From the NCBI RefSeq assembly GCF_030687835.1, contig NZ_CP117449.1, forward strand, positions 5,895,001-5,959,000: a stretch of DNA of 64,000 bases, read 5' to 3'. The notes beneath the pieces were generated by a model, which worked only from the letters and a program-made list of their open reading frames with translations, did no database searches and was not told where the DNA came from. Both the position numbers and the translations under genes were made by a program. Numbering within the stretch: the first letter of the stretch is position 1; each line of letters begins with the position of its first letter. This DNA comes from Pseudomonas hefeiensis. Its GTDB lineage: Bacteria; Pseudomonadota; Gammaproteobacteria; Pseudomonadales; Pseudomonadaceae. Of the stretch, positions 1 through 8,288 are shown in pieces.

Positions 1-1424
1 TCGCAGGTGACGATCCGGTTGAAGCTGTATTTGCCCAGGGTCAGGATGTTGCGTTTGGCCAACAGTTGGAAGGTCGCTTCATCGCCGAGGCGCCGGGCCA
101 CGTCGCCGCTGTCGCGCTCTTCGAGACCGAGTACGGCGAAGTCGATGTTCGCCGCCTTGAGCACTTTGACGAAGGCGCGCAAGGTGCGCTGGTTGCGCAT
201 GTCGAAGGCACCGTCGCCGACCCAGAACAGCACGTCGGTGGATTTCACCTCGCTGAGCAGGTTCAGGTTCAGGTCCGCCGCCCAGTTCATCCGCCCGCCC
301 GGAGCGAAGCCGCCAGGGTTGTCGGTGGCGATGAGGTTTTCCAGCACCTCGGCGCCCTTGTTCGGCGTCGCGCCTTTTTCCAGGGTCAGGTGGCGGCGCA
401 TGTCGACGATGGCATCGACGTGCTCGATCATCATCGGGCATTCCTCGACACAGGCCCGGCAGGTGGTGCAGGACCACAGGGTCTCGGCGTCCACCAGGCC
501 GTTGACGATCGGCTGATGGGGGTTGCCGCTGTGCTCACCCACCGGTTTATCTGGATAAGGGCTGCCGGCGAATTTCGCATCGGTGCCGCCGGCCAGACCG
601 ACGACCATGTCCTGGATGAGTTTTTTCGGGTTCAGCGGCTGGCCGGCAGCGAACGCCGGGCAGGCAGCTTCACACTTGCCGCACTGTACGCAGGCGTCGA
701 AACCGAGCAACTGGTTCCAGGTGAAATCCTTGGGTTTCTCAACGCCCAGCGGTGCAGCGGGGTCGTTCAGGTCCAAAGGTTTGAGACCGGTTGAGCGGCC
801 ACCACCAAAGCGTTCGGCGCGGCGGTGCCAGGCCAGGTGCAGGGCCCCGGCAAAGGCATGTTTCATCGGCCCGCCCCAGGTCATGCCGAAGAACATTTCC
901 GACACACCCCAAAGCACGCCCAGGCCCAACAGCGCCACCAACACCCAGCCCCCGAAGTCCGCCGGCAAGATCCCGGCGACCGGCAAGGTCACCAGGAAAA
1001 AACTGATGGAAAACGCGAACAGGCTCTTGGGCAAGCGCATCCACGGGCCTTTGGACAGCCGTGACGGTGGATTGCGACGACGCAAGGCAATGAAGATCGC
1101 GCCGCTGAACATCAGCAGCGTGGCGAACAGCAAGGCATAGCCCAGAATGCGGTTCTGCAGGCCGAAACCATGCACCAGAATCGCCAGCAGCGCCGCCAGC
1201 ACAAACCCACCCGCCGTGGCGACGTGGGTATTGGCGATGTATTTGTCCCGCGCCACCACATGGTGCAAGTCCACCATGTAGCGCTTGGGCATGGCGAAAA
1301 GGCCACCGATCAGGTCGACCTTGGACGGTCGCCCCCGGCGCCACATGTTCATCCGCCGCAAGGCGCCAAGGACCGCGAGGCCCAGGGCGGCAAACAGCAG
1401 GATGGGAAGAAGGGTGTTCAGCAT
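1..1424 (-). CDS. dgcB: Dimethylglycine demethylase subunit DgcB, C-terminus beyond window
   Basis: This is the Fe-S electron-transfer partner of DgcA in oxidative demethylation of dimethylglycine to sarcosine. The 474 visible residues begin with a hydrophobic, probably membrane-anchored region with several helices (to about residue 195). A heterodisulfide-reductase-like ferredoxin part follows, with two CxxCxxCxxxCP motifs at C245-C255 and C319-C329, typical of two [4Fe-4S] clusters. The ATG at 1424 is preceded by a GGGAG-type ribosome site. It lies 169 nt after dgcA on the same strand, with a REP element between them. The order dgcA-dgcB matches PA5398-PA5399 in P. aeruginosa, where electron-transfer flavoprotein genes follow; those would lie left of position 1. 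The C-terminal CCG-type domain is not visible. Confidence 0.9.
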   Translation of the reverse strand, partial: MLNTLLPILLFAALGLAVLGALRRMNMWRRGRPSKVDLIGGLFAMPKRYMVDLHHVVARDKYIANTHVATAGGFVLAALLAILVHGFGLQNRILGYALLFATLLMFSGAIFIALRRRNPPSRLSKGPWMRLPKSLFAFSISFFLVTLPVAGILPADFGGWVLVALLGLGVLWGVSEMFFGMTWGGPMKHAFAGALHLAWHRRAERFGGGRSTGLKPLDLNDPAAPLGVEKPKDFTWNQLLGFDACVQCGKCEAACPAFAAGQPLNPKKLIQDMVVGLAGGTDAKFAGSPYPDKPVGEHSGNPHQPIVNGLVDAETLWSCTTCRACVEECPMMIEHVDAIVDMRRHLTLEKGATPNKGAEVLENLIATDNPGGFAPGGRMNWAADLNLNLLSEVKSTDVLFWVGDGAFDMRNQRTLRAFVKVLKAANIDFAVLGLEERDSGDVARRLGDEATFQLLAKRNILTLGKYSFNRIVTC

Positions 1425-1485
1425 GGTGAAGCTCCCAAAGACCTCAGGTCTTGCAGGCACAGAAACCTGGATGTCTTGCTCGATT

Positions 1486-1579
1486 CCTGTGGGAGCAAGG
1501 CGTGCCCGCGATGCGATCGACTCGGTCAGTCAGATGCGCCGTGTCGCATTTATCGCGGGCAAGCCTCGCTCCCACAGGG
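1486..1579. repeat. REP/BIME inverted pair between dgcA and dgcB
   Basis: Two GTGGGAGCaaGGC..GCCCGCGAT units face each other around a short centre, giving a long foldback. It sits inside the proposed dgcA-dgcB operon, where such elements can alter mRNA stability between cistrons. Confidence 0.85.
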
Positions 1580-1593
1580 TTATCCACAAGCCG

Positions 1594-3654
1594 TTAGAAA
1601 TCCTTGCACAACCGCAGCGCGTCGTAGATGGCGGCGTGAGTATTACGCTGCGCCACGCAGTCGCCGATGCGGAACAGCAGGTAGCCATCGCCGCTCTGCG
1701 CAAGACACGGCTGGGGCTTGATCGCGAACAGGGCTTCGACGTCGATCTGGCCCTTGTTGCGCGAACCTTCCTTGAGCGCGTAGTAGATTTCTTCATCCGG
1801 CCGCACGCCGTTTTCCACCACCACCTGATCCACCACGCGCTCTTCCTTGGCACCGGTGTATTCGTTCTCCAGTACCGCCACCAGCTTGTCGCCTTCGCGG
1901 TAGACCTTCTCCAGCATCATGTCCCCGGTCATGATCACTTCCTTGGGGTACATGCTGCGGTAGTAGGTGGGGAACGAGGTCCCGCCAATGGCCACGCCCG
2001 GCTTGATGTCGTCGGTGACGATCTCGACCTGGCTGCCCTTGTCGGCGAGGAAGTCGGCCACTGACATCCCGGTGAACTCACAAATGGTGTCGTAGACCAG
2101 CACATTCTTGCCCGGCGCAACCTTGCCATCGAGCACGTCCCAACTGCTGACCACCAGCCCTTCGGCGGCGCCCCAGTGTTCGTTCTGCTCGATGAATGGA
2201 TGCCCGCCGACGGCCAGCACCACCACATCCGGACGCAGGTCCATGATGGTGGCCGCGTCTGCCGCCACGCCCAGGCGCAGGTCGACTTTCAGGCGCGCCA
2301 GTTCCAGCTGGAACCAGCGGGTGATGCCGGCGATCTGGTCCCGTTGCGGGGCTTTCGAAGCGGTGGTGATCTGCCCGCCAATGAATTCTTTTTTCTCGAA
2401 CAGGGTCACGTCATGGCCGCGTTCGGCCGCCACACGGGCCGCTTCCATCCCGGCCGGGCCGGCACCGACGACCACTACCTTGCGTTTCGGTCCGGTGGAC
2501 TTTTCGATGATGTGCGGCACGCCCATGTATTCACGGGACGTTGCGGCATTCTGGATGCACAGCACGTCCAGCCCCTGGTACTGCCGGTCGATGCAATAGT
2601 TGGCGCCCACGCACTGCTTGATCTGGTCGATCTGGCCCATCTTGATCTTGGCGATCAGGTGCGGGTCGGCGATGTGGGCGCGGGTCATGCCGACCATGTC
2701 GACGTAACCGCCCTCCAGAATCCGCGTGGCCTGGTTCGGGTCCTTGATGTTCTGCGCGTGCAGCACTGGGACCTTGACCACTTCTTTGATGCCGGCGGCC
2801 AGGTGCAGGAACGGCTCCGGTGGATAACTCATGTTCGGGATGACGTTGGCCAGGGTGTTATGGGTGTCGCAACCTGAGCCCACCACGCCGATGAAGTCCA
2901 GCATGCCCGTGTCGTCGTAGTACTTGGCGATCTGCTTCATGTCCTCGTGGGACAGACCGTCCGGATGGAACTCGTCACCACACAGACGCATGCCGACGCA
3001 GAAGTCGTCGCCCACTTCGGCGCGCACGGCTTTGAGCACTTCCAGGCCGAACTTCATCCGTCCCTCGAAGGTGCCACCCCATTCGTCGGTGCGCTTGTTG
3101 ACCCGCGGGCTCCAGAATTGGTCGATCATGTGCTGGTGCACGGCGGACAACTCGACACCGTCCAGGCCACCGGCCTTGGCGCGCTTGGCGGCGCTGGCGT
3201 AGTTGCCAATCACCCGCCAGATTTCTTCCGGCTCAATGGTTTTGCACGTAGCGCGGTGCACCGGCTCGCGCACGCCGGACGGCGACATCAGGGTCGGCCA
3301 GTTGAAACCGTCCCAACGCGAGCGACGACCCATGTGGGTAATCTGGATCATAATCTTGGCGCCATGCTTGTGCATGGCATCGGCCAGGTTCTGGAAGTGC
3401 GGGATGATGCGGTCGGTGGACAGGTTCACCGAACTCCACCATTCCTGCGGGCTGTCGATGGCCACTACCGAGGAACCACCGCAGATCGCCAGGCCGATAC
3501 CACCCTTGGCCTTCTCTTCGTAATACTTCACGTACCGGTCAGTGGTCATGCCGCCGTCAGTGGCGTAGACCTCGGCGTGAGCAGTGCTGAGCACGCGGTT
3601 GCGGATGGTCAGCTTGCCGATCTGGATCGGCTGGAACATTGCTTCAAAAGCCAT
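1594..3654 (-). CDS. dgcA: Dimethylglycine demethylase subunit DgcA
   Basis: DgcA is the catalytic flavoprotein that demethylates dimethylglycine. At 686 residues it has the trimethylamine-dehydrogenase / old-yellow-enzyme layout. An N-terminal FMN TIM barrel (about 1-340, opening MAFEAMFQPIQIGKLTIRNR) is followed by a cysteine cluster near 345-367 (CVGANYC, then LCIQNA) for a [4Fe-4S] centre. A C-terminal FAD/NAD-type domain begins with GAGPAGMEAA near residue 395. The gene starts 15 nt after the V4R-like gene, so the two are probably co-transcribed. Family knowledge from P. aeruginosa places it under GbdR control. Sarcosine and a one-carbon unit are the expected products. Confidence 0.93.
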   Translation of the reverse strand: MAFEAMFQPIQIGKLTIRNRVLSTAHAEVYATDGGMTTDRYVKYYEEKAKGGIGLAICGGSSVVAIDSPQEWWSSVNLSTDRIIPHFQNLADAMHKHGAKIMIQITHMGRRSRWDGFNWPTLMSPSGVREPVHRATCKTIEPEEIWRVIGNYASAAKRAKAGGLDGVELSAVHQHMIDQFWSPRVNKRTDEWGGTFEGRMKFGLEVLKAVRAEVGDDFCVGMRLCGDEFHPDGLSHEDMKQIAKYYDDTGMLDFIGVVGSGCDTHNTLANVIPNMSYPPEPFLHLAAGIKEVVKVPVLHAQNIKDPNQATRILEGGYVDMVGMTRAHIADPHLIAKIKMGQIDQIKQCVGANYCIDRQYQGLDVLCIQNAATSREYMGVPHIIEKSTGPKRKVVVVGAGPAGMEAARVAAERGHDVTLFEKKEFIGGQITTASKAPQRDQIAGITRWFQLELARLKVDLRLGVAADAATIMDLRPDVVVLAVGGHPFIEQNEHWGAAEGLVVSSWDVLDGKVAPGKNVLVYDTICEFTGMSVADFLADKGSQVEIVTDDIKPGVAIGGTSFPTYYRSMYPKEVIMTGDMMLEKVYREGDKLVAVLENEYTGAKEERVVDQVVVENGVRPDEEIYYALKEGSRNKGQIDVEALFAIKPQPCLAQSGDGYLLFRIGDCVAQRNTHAAIYDALRLCKDF

Positions 3655-3669
3655 GGCGCGATCCTCGAT

Positions 3670-4200
3670 TTACAACGGCTTGACGATGAACAGGCCGTCG
3701 TCGTGGCCTTCTTCGGAACCGCCGTAGACCTGCTCGGCCACGGTGCGGATCGAACTGCCACGGGCGGCGAGAATCTGGTCCATGGCGCCAGCGAACCAGC
3801 CGGTGAACATGTAGTCGACCTTGCGTCCGACCTTGCCGTACACGTAAACGAACGCCGAGTGTTCCAGCTTGACGCTGGCGGTGCCTTTATCCAGGTCGAT
3901 GTCCTGGATCTTGAACAGGCCCCAACCGCGCTGGGAGAGACGCTTCATGTAGTGCTCGAACACCGCGACGCCTTCCAGGCCATGGCATTCGGCTTCTTTT
4001 TCACACCAGTGCCAGGCGGATTTGTAGCCCGCCTTGTAGAGAATCTCGGCGTAGGCGTCGGCGCCCAACACTTCTTCGATGCCCATGTGGTTATTGACGA
4101 AGAAGTGACGCGGTACGTAGAGCATCGGCAGGGCATCAGAGGTCCAGACACCGGTTTCACTGTCGACTTCGATAGGCAATTGAGGGGCGATTTTGGCCAT
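3670..4200 (-). CDS. V4R/DUF5943-like protein of the dimethylglycine operon
   Basis: A soluble 176-residue protein of unknown biochemical role, corresponding by position to PA5397 of P. aeruginosa. It resembles the 4-vinyl-reductase (V4R) small-molecule-binding fold, with a conserved core GYKSAWHWCEKEAECHG around residues 58-74 and a C-terminal FTGWFAGAMDQILAARG stretch. His, Cys and Glu in the core could bind a metal or cofactor, but that is inference. The ATG at 4200 follows a TCTGGAGTAAC ribosome site. It ends 15 nt before dgcA. This spacing suggests it serves DgcAB as a chaperone or regulatory subunit rather than acting alone. Confidence is high for the gene, low for function. Confidence 0.85.
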   Translation of the reverse strand: MAKIAPQLPIEVDSETGVWTSDALPMLYVPRHFFVNNHMGIEEVLGADAYAEILYKAGYKSAWHWCEKEAECHGLEGVAVFEHYMKRLSQRGWGLFKIQDIDLDKGTASVKLEHSAFVYVYGKVGRKVDYMFTGWFAGAMDQILAARGSSIRTVAEQVYGGSEEGHDDGLFIVKPL

Positions 4201-4257
4201 GAAACGTTACTCCAGAAAATTCGTAATCAGTGCTTGGCAATGCTTTTGCTTCGCTCT

Positions 4258-4412
4258 TATAAACAAGCCGTGTGAATGACTTTGGAGCCGTAGCGAGCAC
4301 GTCGAGAGCAAGGAAGGACCGGAGCGACAAGCGAGACAGTACGGGACGTACGGCGAGCTTGGCGCGAGGACCTGACGCAGCTATCGGCGAGCGGAGTAGG
4401 CTCCAGAGTTAT
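4258..4412. repeat. Unidentified ~150-bp imperfect foldback element
   Basis: The ends GAATGACTTTGGAGCC (left) and GGCTCCAGAGTTATTCATTC (right) are imperfect inverted copies, and the interior is rich in GAGC and CGTAC motifs. No reading frame is convincing. It fills most of the 212-nt gap between the dipeptidase-like gene and the V4R gene. It differs from both REP families in this window. Confidence 0.5.
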
Positions 4413-5390
4413 TCATTCGCCCCAGACGTCTTTCAGGACATTGACCCAGTTCTCGCCCATGATCTTGCGCACCACCCGCTCCGGATGACCGCGCTTGAGC
4501 AGCGTCTCGGTGAGGTTCGGGAACTCGCCCACGGTGCGGATGCCCAGGGGGTTGATGATCTTGCCGAAGCTGGTCAGACGACGGGCATAGCCCTTGTCGT
4601 GGGTCAGCATTTCGAAGAAATCCTGACCGTGACCCTGAGTGAAGTCAGTGCCGATGCCGATGGCGTCCTCACCAACGATGTTCATGGTGTATTCGATGGC
4701 CTCGGCGTAATCGTCGATGGTCGAATCGATGCCCTTGGCCAGGAACGGAGCGAACATGGTCACGCCGACAAAACCACCGTGGTCGGCGATGAACTTCAGT
4801 TCTTCATCGGATTTGTTGCGCGGGTGTTCTTTCAGGCCGGACGGCAGGCAGTGGGAATAGCAGACCGGCTTCTTCGATTCGAGGATGACTTCTTCGGAGG
4901 TCTTGGAGCCGACGTGGGACAGGTCGCACATGATGCCGACCCGGTTCATCTCGGCGACGATTTCGCGACCAAAGCCCGACAGGCCACCGTCGCGCTCGTA
5001 GCAGCCGGTGCCCACCAGATTCTGGGTGTTGTAGCACATCTGCACCACGCCAACGCCGAGTTGCTTGAATATCTCGACGTAGCCGAGCTGGTCTTCGAAA
5101 GCGTGGGCGTTCTGGAAGCCAAAGATGATGCCGGTCTTGCCCTGAGCCTTGGCGCGCTGGATATCGGCGGTGGTTTTCACCGGGATCACCAGATCGCTGT
5201 TTTCGCGGATCAGTTTCTGGCTGGCCACAATATTGTTGATGGTGGCCTGAAAACCCTCCCACACCGACACCGTGCAGTTGGCGGCGGTCAGGCCGCCCTT
5301 GCGCATGTCTTCGAACAGGTCACGGTTCCACTTGGCAATGATCAGCCCGTCGATAACGATGCTGTCGGCGTGCAATTCGGCTGGGCTCAT
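4413..5390 (-). CDS. M19 (renal dipeptidase) family protein of the dimethylglycine cluster
   Basis: A 325-residue TIM-barrel amidohydrolase of peptidase family M19, matching PA5396 in position. I chose the ATG at 5390 (MSPAELHADSIVIDG) because AAAAGGGGA lies just upstream; the 45 residues further upstream look non-coding. Canonical M19 enzymes carry a zinc-binding DGHND motif at the N-terminus. Here that segment reads IDGLIIAKWN, so the first His-x-Asp pair is missing. Later ligands (HAFEDQL, CDLSHVG, YSHCLP) are present. It has no signal peptide. The substrate is unknown; its place upstream of V4R-dgcA-dgcB implies a role linked to betaine or dimethylglycine use. Confidence 0.85.
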   Translation of the reverse strand: MSPAELHADSIVIDGLIIAKWNRDLFEDMRKGGLTAANCTVSVWEGFQATINNIVASQKLIRENSDLVIPVKTTADIQRAKAQGKTGIIFGFQNAHAFEDQLGYVEIFKQLGVGVVQMCYNTQNLVGTGCYERDGGLSGFGREIVAEMNRVGIMCDLSHVGSKTSEEVILESKKPVCYSHCLPSGLKEHPRNKSDEELKFIADHGGFVGVTMFAPFLAKGIDSTIDDYAEAIEYTMNIVGEDAIGIGTDFTQGHGQDFFEMLTHDKGYARRLTSFGKIINPLGIRTVGEFPNLTETLLKRGHPERVVRKIMGENWVNVLKDVWGE

Positions 5391-5625
5391 CAGGCAGTCC
5401 CCTTTTGTCAGCGATTCATGCGCCGAATCGTGTGCCGGCGCTTTGGGGCCAGCATATGCCTCGGTGCATTGGCGACCGGGTGCAAAAACGACAGGGGAAT
5501 TGCCGAAAGCGTCAATCCACGACAAAGGGCTATGAGCGGGCCACCCTGCCCGTCTGTTCTTTACCCGACGCTTGCGCCAGAATCCGCCGCATCACTGGCT
5601 TTCACTGGACTCGAGCGGCAACGCA

Positions 5626-6027
5626 ATGAAATCAATCATCCTGGCTTTGGCCCTGATCAGCACCGTCGCCCACGCGACCGAAGACACCGAACACAACCCG
5701 TGCGATGCCGTGGAAAACGACGTCCAGACCCTGGCCTGCTCGGCCTACGGCAAAGCCGCCGCCGAACAACTGCTCGCCGACAACCTGCAGAGCCTCTTTG
5801 AGCGCCTGCAAACCCTCTACGCCGACGACAAGGCCCAGCTCACCGACATCACCGGCAAAATCAGAATTGCCCAGCAACTGTGGCAAAAACAGCGCGACGC
5901 CGACTGCGCCATCGCCGCCTTCCCGGCCAAACCCGGCAGCCAAGCCTACAAAATCGCCGAAAACGACTGCCTGGCTCAGGTGAGTGATGACCGGTCGGAG
6001 TTTTTGGAGTCGATCGGGCAGGAATAA
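5626..6027 (+). CDS. LprI-like (DUF1311) exported protein
   Basis: A small exported protein of 133 residues. The ATG at 5626 starts a clean signal peptide (MKSIILALALISTVAHA). The mature part is rich in Glu, Gln and Lys and has four cysteines (near NPCDAVE, LACSAYG, DADCAIA, ENDCLAQ), as in the lysozyme-inhibitor LprI N-terminal / DUF1311 family. The motif WQKQRDADCAI is characteristic. Members are thought to be periplasmic and some inhibit lysozyme; activity here is inferred only from family. It stands alone between the dipeptidase gene (divergent) and a toxin-antitoxin remnant. Confidence 0.8.
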   Translation: MKSIILALALISTVAHATEDTEHNPCDAVENDVQTLACSAYGKAAAEQLLADNLQSLFERLQTLYADDKAQLTDITGKIRIAQQLWQKQRDADCAIAAFPAKPGSQAYKIAENDCLAQVSDDRSEFLESIGQE

Positions 6028-6082
6028 AGGGCCGTTTACGGAGCAATATTCAGACACCGTTCATGCGTTGGCCCTGGAGAAA

Positions 6083-6122
6083 ATATAAGTCAGGATTCGC
6101 AAGTCTTATAAAAGACTTATAT
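6083..6122. promoter_or_regulatory. Candidate toxin-antitoxin operator
   Basis: Three TATAAGTC / GACTTATA half-sites occur at 6084-6091, 6101-6110 and 6113-6122, forming overlapping inverted repeats in an AT-rich stretch. They end 6 bases before the RelE-like start codon. This arrangement suits autoregulation by the XRE antitoxin encoded downstream. Confidence 0.5.
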
Positions 6123-6128
6123 CCCTCC

Positions 6129-6383
6129 ATGAACACCATCCAATGGACCAGAAAAGCCGTTAAGCAGCTTCTGAAATTGCATTCTGCCCACCAGGCTCAG
6201 GTTCGGGACGCCGTTACAGCGCTCGCCAGGTGCCCGACGCGGCGAACGTCAGAGCGCTTGTCGGCCATAACTACGCCTATCGCCTTCGGGTAGGCCGCTA
6301 TCGAGTCATGTTCGATTGGGACGGGGCGATCAAGGTCGTCGGCATTCAAGAGGGTCAAGAAACGCGATGAACGTACCTACTGA
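6129..6383 (+). pseudogene. RelE/HigB-type toxin, frameshifted
   Basis: The start MNTIQWTRKAVKQLLKLHSAHQ.. is a RelE/ParE-superfamily toxin, but the initial frame stops at 6293 after 55 codons. The family continuation VPDAANVRALVGHNYAYR..VGRYRVMFDWDG..IKVVGIQE is encoded in another frame from about 6227 to 6352. The typical C-terminus VKKRDERTY then appears back in the first frame, ending TGA at 6381-6383. Thus there is one missing base near 6224-6228 and one extra G near 6351-6354, with normal overall length. It is either an inactivated toxin or a pair of sequencing errors. It overlaps the antitoxin start at 6367. Confidence 0.75.
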
Positions 6384-6694
6384 TATTCAGATCATAAACA
6401 ACGCAAACGGGAATCCTGCATTCGTGGTCATTCCGTATGCCCAATACGTTGCGCAAAAAAAAACTGGAACCTGATCTGATTCCTCATGAAGTGGTCAGTC
6501 GTATCGTCGATGGCGCCACGCCCATCCGCGCATGGCGCGAACATCTGAACTTGACCCAGGATGAAGTCGCCAGGCGCCTGGGTATTTCTCAACCGGCGTT
6601 TGCCCAGCAAGAGTCCGTCGCCAAGCCTCGCCGAGCCACCCGCGAAAAAATTGCCGCCGCCTTTGGTATCCATGCCGATCAGTTGGAGCTGTAA
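6367..6694 (+). pseudogene. XRE-family antitoxin, frameshifted at an A9 run
   Basis: Translation from ATG 6367 gives MNVPTDIQIINNANGNPAFV..YAQYVAQKK and then meets a run of nine A at 6455-6463, after which the frame stops. One base fewer would join it to LEPDLIPHEVVSRIVDG followed by a helix-turn-helix (LTQDEVARRLGISQPAFAQQE), ending at 6694. The joined product would be about 108 residues, normal for this antitoxin type. The downstream part alone could start at ATG 6437 (85 residues) and keep the DNA-binding domain. Slippage at A9 could also restore the frame. Confidence 0.75.
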
Positions 6695-6726
6695 GCTGCA
6701 CGCCACCATCGAGCAAAGGAATTCAC

Positions 6727-7143
6727 ATGAAAATCTGCGGCATCGAAATCAAAGGCAGCGAAGCAATCATCGCCGTTGCCTCGCTGGATCAACAGGCGCT
6801 GAGCCACCTCCCACTGAACACCAAGAAAATCGCCCTGGACGACGATGACGAAGCCGCCAACGTCAAGGCGTTCGCCGCCCAGGTCCGGGCGTTCGTGACG
6901 GACAACGGTATCGAACGCATCGCCATCAAGAAACGCAGCAAGAAAGGCGAGTTCGCCGGCGGACCGACGACGTTCAAGATCGAAGGGGTTTTCCAGTTGC
7001 TGGACGGTTGCGAGGTGACGCTGCTGTCGCCGCAGACCATCAATGCGCAGAACAAGAAACACGACTTCGCATTGCCCGCGACGCTGAACAAGTATCAGCA
7101 TGAGGCTTATAAGGCGGCGTGTTCAGCGTTGATGAAGAAGTAA
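6727..7143 (+). CDS. DUF3010 family protein
   Basis: A cytoplasmic protein of 138 residues with the DUF3010 signature: MKICGIEIKGSEAI at the start, RIAIKKRSKKGEFAGG near residues 59-75 and TLLSPQTINAQNKK near 97-110. The fold is probably RNase H-like or Holliday-resolvase-like by general resemblance of the start (DIKGSE type), but no function is established. The ATG at 6727 follows AAAGGAATTCAC. It is 32 nt downstream of the antitoxin remnant and ends before the convergent cdhR gene. Confidence 0.8.
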   Translation: MKICGIEIKGSEAIIAVASLDQQALSHLPLNTKKIALDDDDEAANVKAFAAQVRAFVTDNGIERIAIKKRSKKGEFAGGPTTFKIEGVFQLLDGCEVTLLSPQTINAQNKKHDFALPATLNKYQHEAYKAACSALMKK

Positions 7144-7182
7144 GCCTCTTTCAGCCGAACATTGCACTTGCGGCGATTTTTA

Positions 7183-7215
7183 TGTGGGAGCAAGGCTTGC
7201 CCGCGATACAGGCGC
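7183..7215. repeat. Single REP unit
   Basis: One GTGGGAGCAAGGCTTGCCCGCGAT unit without a facing partner, between the convergent DUF3010 gene and cdhR. Confidence 0.7.
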
Positions 7216-7280
7216 CTCGCTCTCCCATACACCGCGCCGCTTTCGTTATAGTCGCGAACATAATTGAGTATAAAAGCCTG

Positions 7281-8240
7281 TCAAACCACCTCCCGCCCAT
7301 CTCCTTGGCGACGACGATCCTCCCGCGGGCACCGTTCAAACCTCGCCCGATAGCTGCGGGTGAAGTACGACGGTGATTCGAAACCGCAGGCGATGCTCAC
7401 CTCCAGCACACTCATGTCGGTCTGGCGCAGCAATTGCCGGGCCTTTTCCAGGCGCAGTCGCAGGTAGAAGTTGCTGGGAGTGTCGTTCAAGTGCAGGCGG
7501 AACAGGCGTTCGAGCTGGCGGCGGGTTACGTTGATGGATTCGGCCAGGGCCAGGGTGCTCAGGGGCGGTTCACTGTGGGTTTCCATCTCGCCGATGACAT
7601 GCACCAGTTTCTTGTTGCGCACGCCATAGCGGCTGGCAATTTCCATGCGCTGGTGGTCTTTGCGCGGACGAATGCGGCCGAGCACAAATTGTTCGCTGAC
7701 CTCAATCGCCAGTTGCGGGCCATGGGCCTGGCCGATCAGGTCCAGCATCAGGTCGATGGACGCGGTGCCGCCGGCGCAGGTGATGCGCCGGCGGTCAATT
7801 TCGAACAGTTCCTGGGTCACGCTGAGCTGTGGATAAGACTCCTTGAACGCCTCGATCGCTTCCCAATGCAGGGTCACCCGATGCCCTTCCAGCAGCCCCG
7901 CCTCAGCCAGAACCACACTGCCGGTGTCGATACCGCCCAGGGTCACGCCCTCATTGTCCAGCCGATGCAGCCAGCGCTCCAACGCCGGGGTCACGAACTT
8001 GAGCGGTTCGAACCCCGCCACCACCCAGAGGGTCGCGCCCTTCTTCAGCGACTCCAGCGCGGCATCGGCGTTGACCGACATGCCATTGCTTGCCAGCACC
8101 GCCCCGCCATCGGCGCTCAACACATGCCAGCGGTACAACTCACCGCGAAAGCGGTTGGCGACCCGCAACGGTTCGATGGCCGAAATGAAACCGATGGCCG
8201 AAAAACCCGGCATCAACAAGAAGTAGAAATCCTGGGACAT
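7281..8240 (-). CDS. cdhR: Carnitine catabolism activator CdhR
   Basis: An AraC-family regulator with an N-terminal DJ-1/GATase-like sensing domain (about 1-190, opening MSQDFYFLLMPGFSAIGF) and a C-terminal double helix-turn-helix (about 215-315, containing NVTRRQLERLFRLHL and SVLEVSIACGFESPSYFTRSY). The product is 319 residues from ATG 8240. It is divergent from caiX with a 168-bp shared control region, exactly as PA5389 is to PA5388. In P. aeruginosa, CdhR activates the carnitine operon in response to carnitine. The open frame extends upstream to 9368 but that part is antisense to caiX and is not real coding sequence. Confidence 0.9.
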   Translation of the reverse strand: MSQDFYFLLMPGFSAIGFISAIEPLRVANRFRGELYRWHVLSADGGAVLASNGMSVNADAALESLKKGATLWVVAGFEPLKFVTPALERWLHRLDNEGVTLGGIDTGSVVLAEAGLLEGHRVTLHWEAIEAFKESYPQLSVTQELFEIDRRRITCAGGTASIDLMLDLIGQAHGPQLAIEVSEQFVLGRIRPRKDHQRMEIASRYGVRNKKLVHVIGEMETHSEPPLSTLALAESINVTRRQLERLFRLHLNDTPSNFYLRLRLEKARQLLRQTDMSVLEVSIACGFESPSYFTRSYRARFERCPREDRRRQGDGREVV

Positions 8241-8288
8241 GTAGCGAACTCGGTTGGCGGGTAGCGTGCGGTCCTTGATACGCCACAG

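Noticed and set aside
5463..5492. GGTGCA-N4-CGAC repeated upstream of the dipeptidase-like gene, considered as a GbdR site
   Set aside because: The repeat period is 16 bp, not 21, and it does not match the half-sites proposed at 17201; probably chance.
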